A program made the position numbers and the translations under genes. This document shows, piece by piece, positions 26,094 through 34,589 of a stretch of 55,934 nucleotides of DNA. Position 1 is the first letter of the stretch, and each line of letters begins with the position of its first letter. The notes below the pieces were generated by a model that did not search any database, was not told where the DNA came from, and was given only the letters and a program-made list of their open reading frames with translations. Source of the stretch: Mesobacillus subterraneus. GTDB taxonomy: Bacteria > Bacillota > Bacilli > Bacillales > Cytobacillaceae. The stretch is taken from the NCBI RefSeq assembly GCF_000934845.1, contig NZ_JXIQ01000085.1, positions 1-55,934 of the forward strand, read 5' to 3'.

Positions 26094-27419
26094 ATGAAAA
26101 TTGCAGTTTTTGGGACAGGCTATGTTGGTCTTGTCACCGGTGTTTGTTTTGCCGAAATAGGCTACAATGTTACTTGTTTTGATATAGAGGAAACGAAAAT
26201 CGACACTCTTTCCCAGGGGAAGTGTCCGATTTTTGAGCCGGGTCTTGAGGAGATGCTGAGAAGAAATCTTGCTAATGGAAGGCTTTCTTTTACAAACGAT
26301 GGAAAAGCCGCTTGCAGGAACGCTGATTATTTTTTCATCGCAGTCGGAACGCCTGAAAAGGAAGATGGATCAGCAAATCTTGAGTACCTGGAGGGCGCAA
26401 TTGCCGAGATCGGCAACAATCTGAACAAGGATGCCATCCTTGTCATTAAAAGTACGGTGCCTGTTGGGACTAATGAGCTGGTCAAGGACAAACTGAAAGC
26501 CATCATTCCGAGAGAACTGCGGGTATGCGTCGTGTCAAATCCTGAGTTTCTCCGCGAGGGATCGGGCATTCTTGATACCTTTCACGCAGACCGGATTGTC
26601 ATCGGGGCAGATGATCAGGAGACCGGCCGCGCGGTGGCTAGGCTCTATGAACCATTTGACCGGCCGATTTTACAGACAGATGTCCGCAGTGCCGAGCTAA
26701 TCAAGTATGCGGCCAATGCGTTTTTGGCGACGAAAATTAGTTTTATCAATGAAATCGCAAATTTATGTGAGTATATGGGTGCTGATATCGGCGACGTGGC
26801 AAAAGGAATCGGCATGGACCACAGAATTGGCAGCCAGTTTTTAAATGCGGGAATTGGCTATGGAGGATCCTGTTTTCCGAAGGATACAAAGGCGCTGGAA
26901 AAACTGACAGAGTCCTGCAATTATGACTTTAAAATTCTTCGTTCCGTCATCGAGGTGAACAGCAGGCAGAAACAGCAGCTTTTTTATAAAGCAAAGGAGC
27001 TGTTTGGCAGTCTTCACGGAAAAAGGGTGGCTGTGCTGGGCCTTGCGTTCAAGCCGCATACCGATGACATCCGCGAGGCGCCCGCTATGGAGCTGATTGC
27101 TAGGCTGCTGGACGAACAAGCGGATATCTCTGTCTATGACCCGGCTGCTTCGGGCAAAGTATCACAAGTTTTTGGCAGCAGGCTTTATTATGCTGAAAAT
27201 GCCGATGCTGCCATCAAAGGAGCGGATGCAGTGTTCATCATGACCGAATGGCCGGAAATCACCGAGTATGACTTAGCGCGGTATCGATTACTGATGCGGC
27301 AGCCAATTATTTTTGACGGGCGAAACTGCTATGACGTTGCCGAGGCAGAAGCAGCGGGAATAGCGTATGTTTCTGTCGGCAGGAAGGCAGTGAATGTTCA
27401 AGTCAGTCTGAAGCGGTGA
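26094..27419 (+). CDS. ugd: UDP-glucose 6-dehydrogenase
   Basis: The 441-residue enzyme oxidises UDP-glucose twice with NAD to UDP-glucuronate, a precursor of acidic wall or capsule polymers (TuaD in B. subtilis). The N-terminal NAD motif GTGYVGLVTG, the substrate segment SNPEFLREG, and GYGGSCFPKDT with the catalytic Cys260 are all present. A C-terminal UDP-binding domain follows. No glycosyltransferase genes adjoin, so the final polymer cannot be named. GGAGG precedes the ATG. The YbaK gene follows closely. Confidence 0.94.
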   Translation: MKIAVFGTGYVGLVTGVCFAEIGYNVTCFDIEETKIDTLSQGKCPIFEPGLEEMLRRNLANGRLSFTNDGKAACRNADYFFIAVGTPEKEDGSANLEYLEGAIAEIGNNLNKDAILVIKSTVPVGTNELVKDKLKAIIPRELRVCVVSNPEFLREGSGILDTFHADRIVIGADDQETGRAVARLYEPFDRPILQTDVRSAELIKYAANAFLATKISFINEIANLCEYMGADIGDVAKGIGMDHRIGSQFLNAGIGYGGSCFPKDTKALEKLTESCNYDFKILRSVIEVNSRQKQQLFYKAKELFGSLHGKRVAVLGLAFKPHTDDIREAPAMELIARLLDEQADISVYDPAASGKVSQVFGSRLYYAENADAAIKGADAVFIMTEWPEITEYDLARYRLLMRQPIIFDGRNCYDVAEAEAAGIAYVSVGRKAVNVQVSLKR

Positions 27420-27453
27420 TGGCATGCAAAACCTCAGGTCGGGAGGGACCAGG

Positions 27454-27930
27454 ATGGCAAAGGGCAAAACGAATGCAATGCGAATTTTAGATAAACAGAA
27501 AGTATCGTATGAAATTTTCGCTTATGATGCGAAGGACGGAAAGATTGACGGAGTGACGGTTGCCGGCAAAATCGGCCGCGACCCCGCACAGGTGTATAAA
27601 ACGCTTGTAGTAGTTGGGGCAAGCAAGAATTTATATGTCTTCGTTCTTCCCGTCGCAGCCGAGCTGGACCTGAAAAAGGCGGCAAAGGAAGCTGGCGAGA
27701 AGAAGGTGGAAATGCTGCCGGTCAAGGATATCCAGAAATTTACCGGCTATATCCGCGGCGGCTGCTCACCGATTGGCATGAAAAAGAACTATCCAACGTT
27801 CTTAGACGAGAGCGCACGAGCACGAAATACGATCATCGTCAGTGCCGGGAAAATCGGCTTCCAAGTCGAGCTCGCACCGGATCAGTTGATTCAGGCAACT
27901 GACGCGAAATATGCCAATTTGAGAATCTGA
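27454..27930 (+). CDS. ybaK: Cys-tRNA(Pro)/aminoacyl-tRNA deacylase, YbaK/EbsC type
   Basis: At 158 residues this matches the single-domain YbaK family, which hydrolyses cysteine mischarged on tRNA(Pro). Conserved features are KTNAMRILDK at the N-terminus, the catalytic-lysine region VYKTLVVVG, and RGGCSPIGMKK in the second half. ATG 27454 is chosen because GGGAGGGACCAGG directly precedes it; an upstream ATG at 27424 lacks this. It lies 34 bases after ugd and probably shares its transcript, with a strong terminator behind. Confidence 0.9.
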   Translation: MAKGKTNAMRILDKQKVSYEIFAYDAKDGKIDGVTVAGKIGRDPAQVYKTLVVVGASKNLYVFVLPVAAELDLKKAAKEAGEKKVEMLPVKDIQKFTGYIRGGCSPIGMKKNYPTFLDESARARNTIIVSAGKIGFQVELAPDQLIQATDAKYANLRI

Positions 27931-27941
27931 ATAGCTTTCCT

Positions 27942-27975
27942 AAAAAACAGTCTCTGGATGCGGAGACTGTTTTTT
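27942..27975 (+). terminator. Terminator after ybaK
   Basis: AAAAAACAGTCTC (27942-27954) pairs perfectly with GAGACTGTTTTTT (27963-27975). Confidence 0.9.
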
Positions 27976-28108
27976 ATGAGCTTTTCTATTGAATTTCCGC
28001 TAAAAAAGACTAAGCAATTTGCTTCGAAAAATAGGAAAACTTTCGTGCCAGCTAGCACCAAACTAGGCGTTTTGCATAGATTACATGGAATACATCAAGA
28101 GAGGGGAT

Positions 28109-28783
28109 ATGAGATTGCATAGCAATAACTTCTACCCATACGGACCGAATCAGCAATTGGAAGCTGAATATGATTATGATGGAAATGAATACGAACAACA
28201 GGTGTACCCTAGAATGTATGGTGGCTTCCCAGGAGGACCGGGCGGCTTCCCAGGGATTCCAGGTGGATTTCCAGGAGGGCCGGGCGGCTTCCCAGGCAGT
28301 CCAGGCGGCTTCCCGGGAGGACCGGGTGGATTTCCGGGTAATCCAGGCGGATTTCCAGGAGGACCGGGTGGGTTTCCAGGCAGTCCAGGTGGTTTCCCAG
28401 GAGGACCGGGTGGGTTTCCAGGCAATCCAGGTGGCTTCCCAGGAGGACCGGGTGGCTACCCAGGCAGTCCAGGTGGCTACCCAGGTAACCCCGGAGGACC
28501 AGGGGGATCACCTAGCGGAGGCCAGGCAGGAGGTCCGCCATCATCTCCGCCGCCAACCTATGTACCGCAGGAGCAAGCAACGGCCTTTGCAGTCGATCCA
28601 GGCGGAATCCGCAGATGCTTGTACCGATTTACTTATATTTGGTTGATGAACGGCAGAAGCTTTTGGTACTACCCGGTATTCCTTGGACGCAATTCAATAG
28701 CCGGCTGGAGATGGAGCCGCCGCCGCGGTTGGGTATATTACGGCGTAGATTTAAGTCAGATCCGTTCATTTCAGTGTCAATAA
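28109..28783 (+). CDS. Collagen-like glycine/proline-rich protein
   Basis: A protein of about 224 residues with three parts: a tyrosine/asparagine-rich head, a central block of 13 GG(F/Y)PGxP heptads, and a conserved tail (about the last 65 residues) rich in Trp/Tyr/Arg with [10 protein letters not shown] and [10 protein letters not shown]. The tail resembles that of Bacillus proteins often annotated as collagen-like or 'transporter'; no transport function is supported. The block is not a strict Gly-X-Y collagen repeat. There is no signal peptide, so a spore or surface location is only a guess. The start is uncertain: ATG 28109, TTG 28115 or ATG 28085. Confidence 0.75.
   Translation: MRLHSNNFYPYGPNQQLEAEYDYDGNEYEQQVYPRMYGGFPGGPGGFPGIPGGFPGGPGGFPGSPGGFPGGPGGFPGNPGGFPGGPGGFPGSPGGFPGGPGGFPGNPGGFPGGPGGYPGSPGGYPGNPGGPGGSPSGGQAGGPPSSPPPTYVPQEQATAFAVDPGGIRRCLYRFTYIWLMNGRSFWYYPVFLGRNSIAGWRWSRRRGWVYYGVDLSQIRSFQCQ
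28220..28492 (+). repeat. 13 tandem 21-bp coding repeats
   Basis: Thirteen in-frame 21-base units encode GGFPGxP (GGYPGxP in the last two). GGP units alternate with IP/SP/NP units, giving a 42-base higher-order period that implies duplication of paired units. Unit number probably varies between strains. Confidence 0.9.
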
Positions 28784-28785
28784 GT

Positions 28786-28815
28786 AAAAAAAGAGAAGCA
28801 TGCTGCTTCTCTTTT
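28786..28815. terminator. Bidirectional terminator between convergent genes
   Basis: AAAAGAGAAGCA (28789-28800) pairs with TGCTTCTCTTTT (28804-28815), with A- and T-runs on both sides. It serves both the collagen-like gene and the alpha-glucosidase gene. Confidence 0.85.
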
Positions 28816-28865
28816 CTGCTTCACAAAGTTGCAGGAGCGTTCTAATTTTGTTCAGCAGTGGTGAA

Positions 28866-30524
28866 TTATTTTGTATAAACCCTTGTTTCATAAGGTTTGA
28901 AGGTGAACGCTGCTGCTGGTCCATGGTCTTCCACTTGATAATTGTGGAGCAAAAGCCTGCTTGTTTCGAGCGGGAAACCGTCAAATGCGAAGCTTGCCGG
29001 TTCACCGGACAAATTTGAAATCACGATCGCCTGCTTGTCATCCAATGTACGCGTGTATGCATAGATCTGCTCATGTCCTTCCAGAACCAAGTCGTATGTG
29101 CCGTAAGTGAACACTTGATTGGCCTTCTTCATCTGAATCATCTTTTTGTAAAAATGAAGGATGGAATCTTGGTCCATGAGCTGAGCTTCTACATGAACAG
29201 CTTGGTAATTTGGGTTTATCCCTAACCATGGACTTCCGGTTGTGAACCCGGCATTTACAGCATTGGACCACTGCATAGGTGTTCTAGAGTTGTCGCGGCT
29301 TGTTGCCCAGATGAAGTTCATGATTTCTTCATGGGAGACGCCATTTTCACGACGAATAGTGTACAGGTTTTTAGTGGCAACATCATCGTAATCATCGATG
29401 GAAGGAAATTGAACATTCGTCATGCCAATTTCTTGGCCCTGATAGATGAAGGGCGTACCCTGCATTAGGAAGTACATTGCGGCAAGCGCAGTCGCACTTT
29501 CGCGCCAGTAGGACTGATCATCTCCCCAGGTGGAAACAATTCGAGCCTTATCATGGTTTTCGATGAATAACGCATTCCAGCCTTTTCCTTCGAGGCCTTT
29601 TTGCCAGCGGGTAAAGGTGTTTTTCAATTTTGCCAAGTCCAGTGCTTTTTTTTCAGAATCCCACAAGTCAAGATGTTCAAACTGAAAGACCATATTGAAC
29701 TTCCCCTGCTCCTCGCCGACCCAGAGATCCGCTTCCTCGATGCTGACACCATTTGCTTCCCCAACTGTCATGATATCGTACTTAGCGAAGGTCTCCTGTT
29801 TCAGTTCCTCAAGGAATGTCTGGATTCCATCGACATTCATATGCTTTTCAAAAGAAGACACATAGGGCAGTCCTTCAGGGTTTGGCATATCCTTCAGACC
29901 TTCCTCTTTTTTGATATGACTGATGGCGTCCACTCGGAAGCCGTCGATTCCCTTATCCAGCCACCAGTTAATCATCTCATACAATGCCGTACGGACTTGT
30001 TTATTTTCCCAGTTTAGGTCTGGCTGTTTGCGAGAGAAGATGTGCAAAAAGTACTGATTTGTCAGCTCATCGTACTCCCAGGCAGAGCCGCCAAAAATGC
30101 TCTCCCAGTTGTTTGGTTCTGCGCCGTCCTTGCCATCGCGCCAAATATACCAATCGCGTTTCGGACTGTGCTTGGATGCGCGGGATTCGATGAACCATTG
30201 GTGCTCATCGCTCGTATGGTTGATCACAAGGTCAATAATCAATTTCATGCCGCGCCTGTGCGTTTCAGCGAGCAGCTGGTCAAAATCTGCCATCGACCCA
30301 AATTCATCCATGATATCCTGATAATCACTAATATCATATCCGTTATCGTCATTAGGGGACTTGTACATTGGGCAGATCCAGATGACATCGATCCCCAAAT
30401 CCTGTAAATAATCAAGCTTTGAAATGATTCCTTGCAAATCGCCGATGCCATCGCCGTTGGAATCCATGAAGCTCCTAGGATATATCTGATAGGCAACAGC
30501 CTCTTTCCACCACGTATGTTTCAA
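28866..30524 (-). CDS. malL: GH13 alpha-glucosidase (MalL-like)
   Basis: A 552-residue cytoplasmic GH13 enzyme that should release glucose from maltose, isomaltose or short maltodextrins. It carries the conserved regions DLVINHTSDEH, GFRVDAISHI (nucleophile Asp), GEANG (acid/base Glu) and IENHDKAR (transition-state Asp). Alanine after the nucleophile, rather than the Val of many oligo-1,6-glucosidases, resembles Geobacillus exo-alpha-1,4-glucosidase. The start is TTG 30524, seven bases after GAGGAGG. It complements the maltose operon at 15-24 kb. Confidence 0.92.
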   Translation of the reverse strand: MKHTWWKEAVAYQIYPRSFMDSNGDGIGDLQGIISKLDYLQDLGIDVIWICPMYKSPNDDNGYDISDYQDIMDEFGSMADFDQLLAETHRRGMKLIIDLVINHTSDEHQWFIESRASKHSPKRDWYIWRDGKDGAEPNNWESIFGGSAWEYDELTNQYFLHIFSRKQPDLNWENKQVRTALYEMINWWLDKGIDGFRVDAISHIKKEEGLKDMPNPEGLPYVSSFEKHMNVDGIQTFLEELKQETFAKYDIMTVGEANGVSIEEADLWVGEEQGKFNMVFQFEHLDLWDSEKKALDLAKLKNTFTRWQKGLEGKGWNALFIENHDKARIVSTWGDDQSYWRESATALAAMYFLMQGTPFIYQGQEIGMTNVQFPSIDDYDDVATKNLYTIRRENGVSHEEIMNFIWATSRDNSRTPMQWSNAVNAGFTTGSPWLGINPNYQAVHVEAQLMDQDSILHFYKKMIQMKKANQVFTYGTYDLVLEGHEQIYAYTRTLDDKQAIVISNLSGEPASFAFDGFPLETSRLLLHNYQVEDHGPAAAFTFKPYETRVYTK

Positions 30525-30562
30525 TGGGAACCCTCCTCGAGTATAGTAGGGATAGTCTTGCG

Positions 30563-30619
30563 CGTGCAAACGATTGCATCATTACCGCGTATTATAGCAT
30601 AGGGATGATTAACTGACAA
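30563..30619 (-). promoter_or_regulatory. malL promoter and operator
   Basis: On the minus strand TTGTCA (30614-30619) and TATAAT (30591-30596) are spaced 17 bases, a good vegetative promoter. Downstream, TGCAATCGTTTGCA (within 30563-30579) is a near-palindrome matching both the cre consensus and the operator at the maltose phosphorylase promoter. Joint control by CcpA or a LacI-type maltose repressor is inferred. Confidence 0.6.
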
Positions 30620-30752
30620 TATGGAATAATGTTAAAGGTGTTTGTAATTCGTCTGTTGTCTGACAACAACTTCTCCATAATATTTGCCTGTTGCAGCTTT
30701 TAGGGTCTATCATGAATAGTATTACAGAAAAATATAAGCAGAAGGTGAAGAG

Positions 30753-31613
30753 ATGATTAAGTGCATAGCAACTGATATGGATGGAACATTATTGACGGCG
30801 ACCCAAAAGATCCCACTTGAAAACCGCAAAGCGATTATCAGCGCCAAGGAGCAGGGCGTGGAGGTTGTGGTTGCGACCGGGCGCTCTTACCACGAGGCTA
30901 AATTCGTGGTGGAGGAAGCAGGTTTAAAGCTGCCAATGATTTGTGTGAATGGCGCCGAGGTCCGTTCGGAAGCAGGCGAGGTTATTGCCTCCAGTCCGCT
31001 GGATAAGGCGATCGCCAGTCAGGCTGCATTACGGCTTGTGGAGAGCGGTGTCTATTTTGAGGTATATACAAACGAAGGCACATTCACGGAAGACATAGAT
31101 AAAGCAGTCTCCACAATTGTGGATATTTTTTCAACCGCCAATCCAGAAGTACCAATCGAACAGATTGCTGCGTCAGCCGAAGAAAGGCTGCACAAAGGGT
31201 TGATTACAAAAGTAGATCATTATGACGAGTTATTCGAAGACGATCAATATGAAATTTACAAATTGTTGGCTTTCTCTCTCGATGATGCCAAGCTTGATGC
31301 CGCCAGGATTGGGTTGAAGGAAATTGCCGGATTAGCGGTAAGTTCATCTGGGCGGGAGAATATCGAGATCTCAAGCCTAGAAGCACAAAAAGGCATCGCG
31401 CTTGGAAAATTCGTTCAATCAAGAGGGATTACCCTGGAGGAAACGATGGCTATCGGAGATCATTTTAATGACGTATCTATGCTGGAAAGAGTCGGAAAAT
31501 CGGTTGCAATGGGCAATGCAGTCGAAGAAATCAAAGCATTATGCGATGAAGTGACAATGACGAATGAAGAGTGCGGAGTCGCGAAGGCCATTAGGAAGGT
31601 ATTGACAGACTGA
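30753..31613 (+). CDS. Cof-type HAD-IIB phosphatase
   Basis: The 286-residue protein has the Cof signature: DMDGTLL at residues 8-14, a motif II threonine in VVATGRS, a type IIB cap, and the C-terminal GDHFNDVSMLE with the acidic pair. Members dephosphorylate sugar phosphates, pyridoxal phosphate or FMN; the substrate here cannot be told. AGAAGGTGAAGAG precedes the ATG. It stands alone between malL (divergent) and bshB2 (convergent). Confidence 0.88.
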   Translation: MIKCIATDMDGTLLTATQKIPLENRKAIISAKEQGVEVVVATGRSYHEAKFVVEEAGLKLPMICVNGAEVRSEAGEVIASSPLDKAIASQAALRLVESGVYFEVYTNEGTFTEDIDKAVSTIVDIFSTANPEVPIEQIAASAEERLHKGLITKVDHYDELFEDDQYEIYKLLAFSLDDAKLDAARIGLKEIAGLAVSSSGRENIEISSLEAQKGIALGKFVQSRGITLEETMAIGDHFNDVSMLERVGKSVAMGNAVEEIKALCDEVTMTNEECGVAKAIRKVLTD

Positions 31614-31746
31614 TTTTCGAAAAGATTGGTAGAATCTTGTAGGTTTTGCTGTCGATTAGCGATAATACCACCGCCGAGTGAGGAAGATGACGTAAAATTG
31701 TACAGGAAGGAGAGTTTAACTTCCTATTATAAAGACGCTAACCATT

Positions 31747-31857
31747 TTATTGGCGAAAATCGAGTTTTATTGGCGGAGTTCACAATTTTATTGGCGAAAA
31801 TCGAATTTTATTGGCGATTTTCACAGGTTTATTGGCGAAAATCAAAATATATTGGCG
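31747..31857 (-). repeat. Phased array of TTATTGGCG (6 copies, about 20 bp apart)
   Basis: TTATTGGCG, the reverse complement of the CGCCAATAA motif at 8.7 kb, starts at 31747, 31767, 31788, 31808 and 31829, with a sixth copy near 31849 that has one change. Spacings alternate 20 and 21 bases. The array lies in the 400-base gap between convergent genes, which otherwise holds only terminators. Confidence 0.87.
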
Positions 31858-31890
31858 AACTGGAAATTTTCCTTGATTTTTTCCAATTCA

Positions 31891-31915
31891 AAAAAACCGG
31901 GCACCACGCCCGGTT
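31891..31915 (-). terminator. Leftward terminator downstream of bshB2
   Basis: AACCGGGC (31895-31902) pairs with GCCCGGTT (31908-31915). The A-run on the left gives a U-tract for leftward transcription. Confidence 0.7.
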
Positions 31916-31984
31916 CAATTCTTACTGTTCGGTCCTGCCAATCCATGCAGAATCGTCCGTTCTGTTTCTGCATCATCATCCCAC

Positions 31985-32017
31985 TAAAATGAAAAATCCA
32001 CCTGTACTAGGTGGATT
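31985..32017 (-). terminator. Terminator at the bshB2 stop codon
   Basis: AATCCACC (31995-32002) pairs with GGTGGATT (32010-32017), followed leftward by a T-rich tail. It overlaps the end of bshB2. Confidence 0.7.
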
Positions 32018-32681
32018 AAAATGGATACGTCCAAAAGCGTTCATTATGAAGCCAAGCCATCGTTTGTGGATCCTTCGCTTTCAGCTTGTCAGCCATATTT
32101 GCAAGCATCAGCTCGGTTTGCGAGCGGTGGGCGCGAATGGCATCGAGCTTGATGTCGGCAACGGCACTGATATTATAGACGATGTCCGGTTCGCCAAGCT
32201 CTTCAACACAATTGCGCGAAAATGCGACACAATGCAGTTTTGGCCTGCTTGTTTCGGGCATTTTTTCTACTGCCCGCACCACTGCCGCCCCTGTTGCTTC
32301 ATGGTCGGGGTGGACGGAGTAGCCAGGGTAGAAGGTGATAATAAGCGACGGGTTCAATTCAGTGATCAGAGAGGACATGAGGTTTGTGAGTCTGTTTTCA
32401 TCCTCAAACTCAATCGTCTTGTCACGGAAGCCAAGCTTTCGCAAATCATTGATTCCCATTGCTCTAGCAGCGTTGTCTAATTCTTGTTCGCGAATCGCCG
32501 GTAAGGTTTCCCTATTTGCAAACGGCGGGTTTCCCATATTTCGACCCATCTGTCCAAGTGTCAGACAGGCATATGTGACAGGCGTCCCCATATTGACATG
32601 GGATGCAATTGTCCCTGAAACACCGAATGCCTCATCATCAGGATGAGGGAACACGACAAGAACCTGCCTTTCTTTTTCCAT
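32016..32681 (-). CDS. bshB2: Bacillithiol biosynthesis deacetylase BshB2
   Basis: The 221-residue protein belongs to the LmbE/PIG-L zinc deacetylase family. HPDDE (residues 13-17) and the later HPDHEATG supply metal ligands and the catalytic base. It should deacetylate GlcNAc-malate to GlcN-malate, the second step in bacillithiol synthesis, and may act on S-conjugates. ATG 32681 is chosen because AAAGGAGAGA lies before it. Its partner yojF is 27 bases upstream, as in B. subtilis (yojF-yojG). Confidence 0.93.
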   Translation of the reverse strand: MEKERQVLVVFPHPDDEAFGVSGTIASHVNMGTPVTYACLTLGQMGRNMGNPPFANRETLPAIREQELDNAARAMGINDLRKLGFRDKTIEFEDENRLTNLMSSLITELNPSLIITFYPGYSVHPDHEATGAAVVRAVEKMPETSRPKLHCVAFSRNCVEELGEPDIVYNISAVADIKLDAIRAHRSQTELMLANMADKLKAKDPQTMAWLHNERFWTYPF

Positions 32682-32708
32682 GTAAAATCTCTCCTTTCTC
32701 AGCAATCG

Positions 32709-33056
32709 TTAGTCGAACGGCGTTTCGCTTATTTCAAGGGCAACGGCTAATTTCCCATTGAAATCATGGCCAGCAAGCAGCAGCCTGCCCTTTTGATCAA
32801 TCTCAAAATGAGTAATTCCTTCTGCGTACACCCAGCCGAATGGGATCTTTAAACCTACTCGATACGGGCCTTCCCCAGTAATTTTCCCGCGTTCATAAGT
32901 GACCTTTGCATTGCGGATATAGGCGCCTGATGAAAAGAACGACTCATCGTTATGGGAAGCGTATGCCCCATTGGTTGTTTCCAAATGAATGTAGACTTCC
33001 TTGTCTTTCAAACGGTCCAATGCGTCCTGGACAGTTGACAAAATCACCGGATCCAT
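32709..33056 (-). CDS. yojF: YojF family protein (DUF1806)
   Basis: A 115-residue soluble protein of unknown function, invariably found beside bshB2 in Bacillus. It has the family features DKEVYIHLETTNGAYA near residue 20, GPYRVGLKIPFGWVYAEGIT in the middle, and a C-terminal LAVALEIS strand. The start is ATG 33056 behind GGAAGGAGG. Cotranscription with bshB2 hints at a role in bacillithiol metabolism, but this is inference from context. Confidence 0.88.
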   Translation of the reverse strand: MDPVILSTVQDALDRLKDKEVYIHLETTNGAYASHNDESFFSSGAYIRNAKVTYERGKITGEGPYRVGLKIPFGWVYAEGITHFEIDQKGRLLLAGHDFNGKLAVALEISETPFD

Positions 33057-33100
33057 CGTTGTTCCTCCTTCCCCGGATTTCGACGTGTTCAAGTTTATAC

Positions 33101-33150
33101 AAGCAGAAGGGACACCTTGTTAGTGAAAAGCCCACTCCTTCTGCTTTTTT
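33101..33150 (+). other. Long inverted repeat upstream of yojF
   Basis: AAGCAGAAGG (33101-33110) pairs perfectly with CCTTCTGCTT (33137-33146), and an inner AGTG/CACT stem (33122-33125, 33133-33136) stacks on it. It ends in a T-run on the plus strand, so it can terminate rightward or antisense transcripts; leftward it lies in the yojF leader or promoter. Confidence 0.5.
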
Positions 33151-33225
33151 AGTTTAGGAAAAGCGATGCTATGTCTATTTTACTAAAAAATTCTACTGAA
33201 AGCGAAATGTACGCTTTGGCCGTAT

Positions 33226-33257
33226 AAAAAAGGATGGCAGCTGCCACCCCTTTTTTT
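33226..33257 (-). terminator. Terminator after pdxK
   Basis: A hairpin centred on TGGCAGCTGCCA with flanking GG/CC and long A- and T-runs lies just beyond the pdxK stop and can act in both directions. Confidence 0.8.
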
Positions 33258-33261
33258 CAAT

Positions 33262-34086
33262 TTACTCTCCGCGGTTGCCGCCTGCATATTGATTGTAGGC
33301 AAGATGTGCGGTTGGTCCTACGTATTCGTTTAGTCGGAAGCCGTGCTTGATTGCCTCTGTGATAAATTTTTTCGCGACTCCGACTGCTTCTGGGACTGTA
33401 TGGCCTTTTGCGAGCTGAGCGGTGATGGCGGCTGCAAATGTGCAGCCTGCTCCATGAATGAAGCCCGAAACTACTTTTTCCGATTCGAACAGAGTGAAGT
33501 CTTTGCCATCATAGAGAAGGTCAACTGCTTTATCGTGGTTGAGCTTGCTGCCGCCTTTAATCAACACGTTTTTTGCGCCAAGCTCATGGATTTTCCCCGC
33601 AGCTTCTTTCATATCATCAATCGTGCGGATTGGACCAGTCTGAGCCAGCTGCCATGCTTCGAAAATATTAGGTGTGACGATCGTCGCCCTTGACAGAAGA
33701 AATTCCCTCATTGCGTCGGTATTTTCAGGCATCAACACCTCATCTTCTCCCTTGCAGACCATAACGGGGTCAATAACGACTTTATCCAAGTGATATTCGT
33801 CGATTTTCCGGGCGGAGAGCTCGATGATATCAACCGTTCCCAGCATCCCTGTCTTCATTGCATCGATTCCGACGGATAGAATCGTTTCCAGCTGTTTCTC
33901 GACCAGTTCCACTTGATGAGTAAATACTTCATGATGCCAATGATTCTTGGGATCCATCGTCACGACCGTGGTAAGTGCGGTCATTCCGTAAACGCCAAGT
34001 TCCTGGAATGTTTTTAAGTCAGCCTGGATACCTGCGCCGCCGCTAGTATCGGATCCTGCGATGGTCAACACCTTTTTCAAACTCAT
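33262..34086 (-). CDS. pdxK: Pyridoxine/pyridoxal kinase, ThiD-like
   Basis: This 274-residue ribokinase-fold enzyme has AGSDTSGGAGIQADLKTF near the start, GMLGTVDII, VIDPVMVCKG and the C-terminal GAGCTFAAAIT anion hole. It resembles the Bacillus PdxK/ThiD2 group, which phosphorylates pyridoxal or pyridoxine and sometimes hydroxymethylpyrimidine, so vitamin B6 salvage is the best call. ATG 34086 has ATGGAGGTAG upstream; the ATG at 34101 lies inside that site. No thiamin genes adjoin. Confidence 0.88.
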   Translation of the reverse strand: MSLKKVLTIAGSDTSGGAGIQADLKTFQELGVYGMTALTTVVTMDPKNHWHHEVFTHQVELVEKQLETILSVGIDAMKTGMLGTVDIIELSARKIDEYHLDKVVIDPVMVCKGEDEVLMPENTDAMREFLLSRATIVTPNIFEAWQLAQTGPIRTIDDMKEAAGKIHELGAKNVLIKGGSKLNHDKAVDLLYDGKDFTLFESEKVVSGFIHGAGCTFAAAITAQLAKGHTVPEAVGVAKKFITEAIKHGFRLNEYVGPTAHLAYNQYAGGNRGE

Positions 34087-34589
34087 GTGAACTACCTCCA
34101 TTTATAGAATGGCGGCTGCCTGAATAGACAGGACCGCCGCCGCAACACTTTCTTATGATTATACCAATTCTACCAGATTAGACAAAAGAATTGGTTTTAA
34201 AGCAAGCAGGATAGGTAAAAATTAACTTTTGACAATTATGTGTCATTCATATCTTGACGTGAGGAAAGTTACTGAGTAGAAAAATGAATTAAGATAGGAT
34301 GGGTTATAGGAAAATTTTCTAAAAAAAACTTTGTTAAAGAAATAGACAATTTTCATCTATATTATTGTAACAATTACATTGGTTATCCCTAGTCATTTTC
34401 CAGTAGATTATAGGTAGAGGGGTATTAACCATTTTGGCATAGTGAAATGTTTCTTTTTATGCAGGTATGTCAAGCTCGGGTAGGATAGAGATTGCCAGTT
34501 TATAAGAAATCATCATTTCTATTAACCTAAAAGGTTGCCAATTGCTGAACGAGACCAACGGATGACCGAACAAATAAGGGGTGAAGAAC
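34087..34589 (+). promoter_or_regulatory. 500-bp leader/promoter region of the fdh-moco cluster
   Basis: No gene is seen. TTGACG (34254-34259), a 17-base spacer and TAGAAA form a candidate promoter. TGTAA-CAA-TTACA at 34365-34377 is a perfect palindrome that could be an operator. The AACC-TAAA-GGTT stem near 34530 is short. I could not recognise a molybdenum-cofactor riboswitch or an Fnr box (TGTGA-N6-TCACA). Confidence 0.35.

Noticed and set aside
28174-28511. Glycine/proline- or leucine-rich proteins on the strand opposite the collagen-like gene
   Set aside because: They are mirror readings of the 21-base repeats and lack start signals.
31626-32480. Long plus-strand open frame over the repeat array and bshB2
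   Set aside because: The translation is repeat-derived at first (IGENR/YWR patterns) and then antisense to bshB2; no family features.
34300-34589. Molybdenum-cofactor riboswitch upstream of fdhD
   Set aside because: No recognisable conserved core or multi-stem structure was found by eye, and the gene order is not that of known examples; a covariance-model search would decide.
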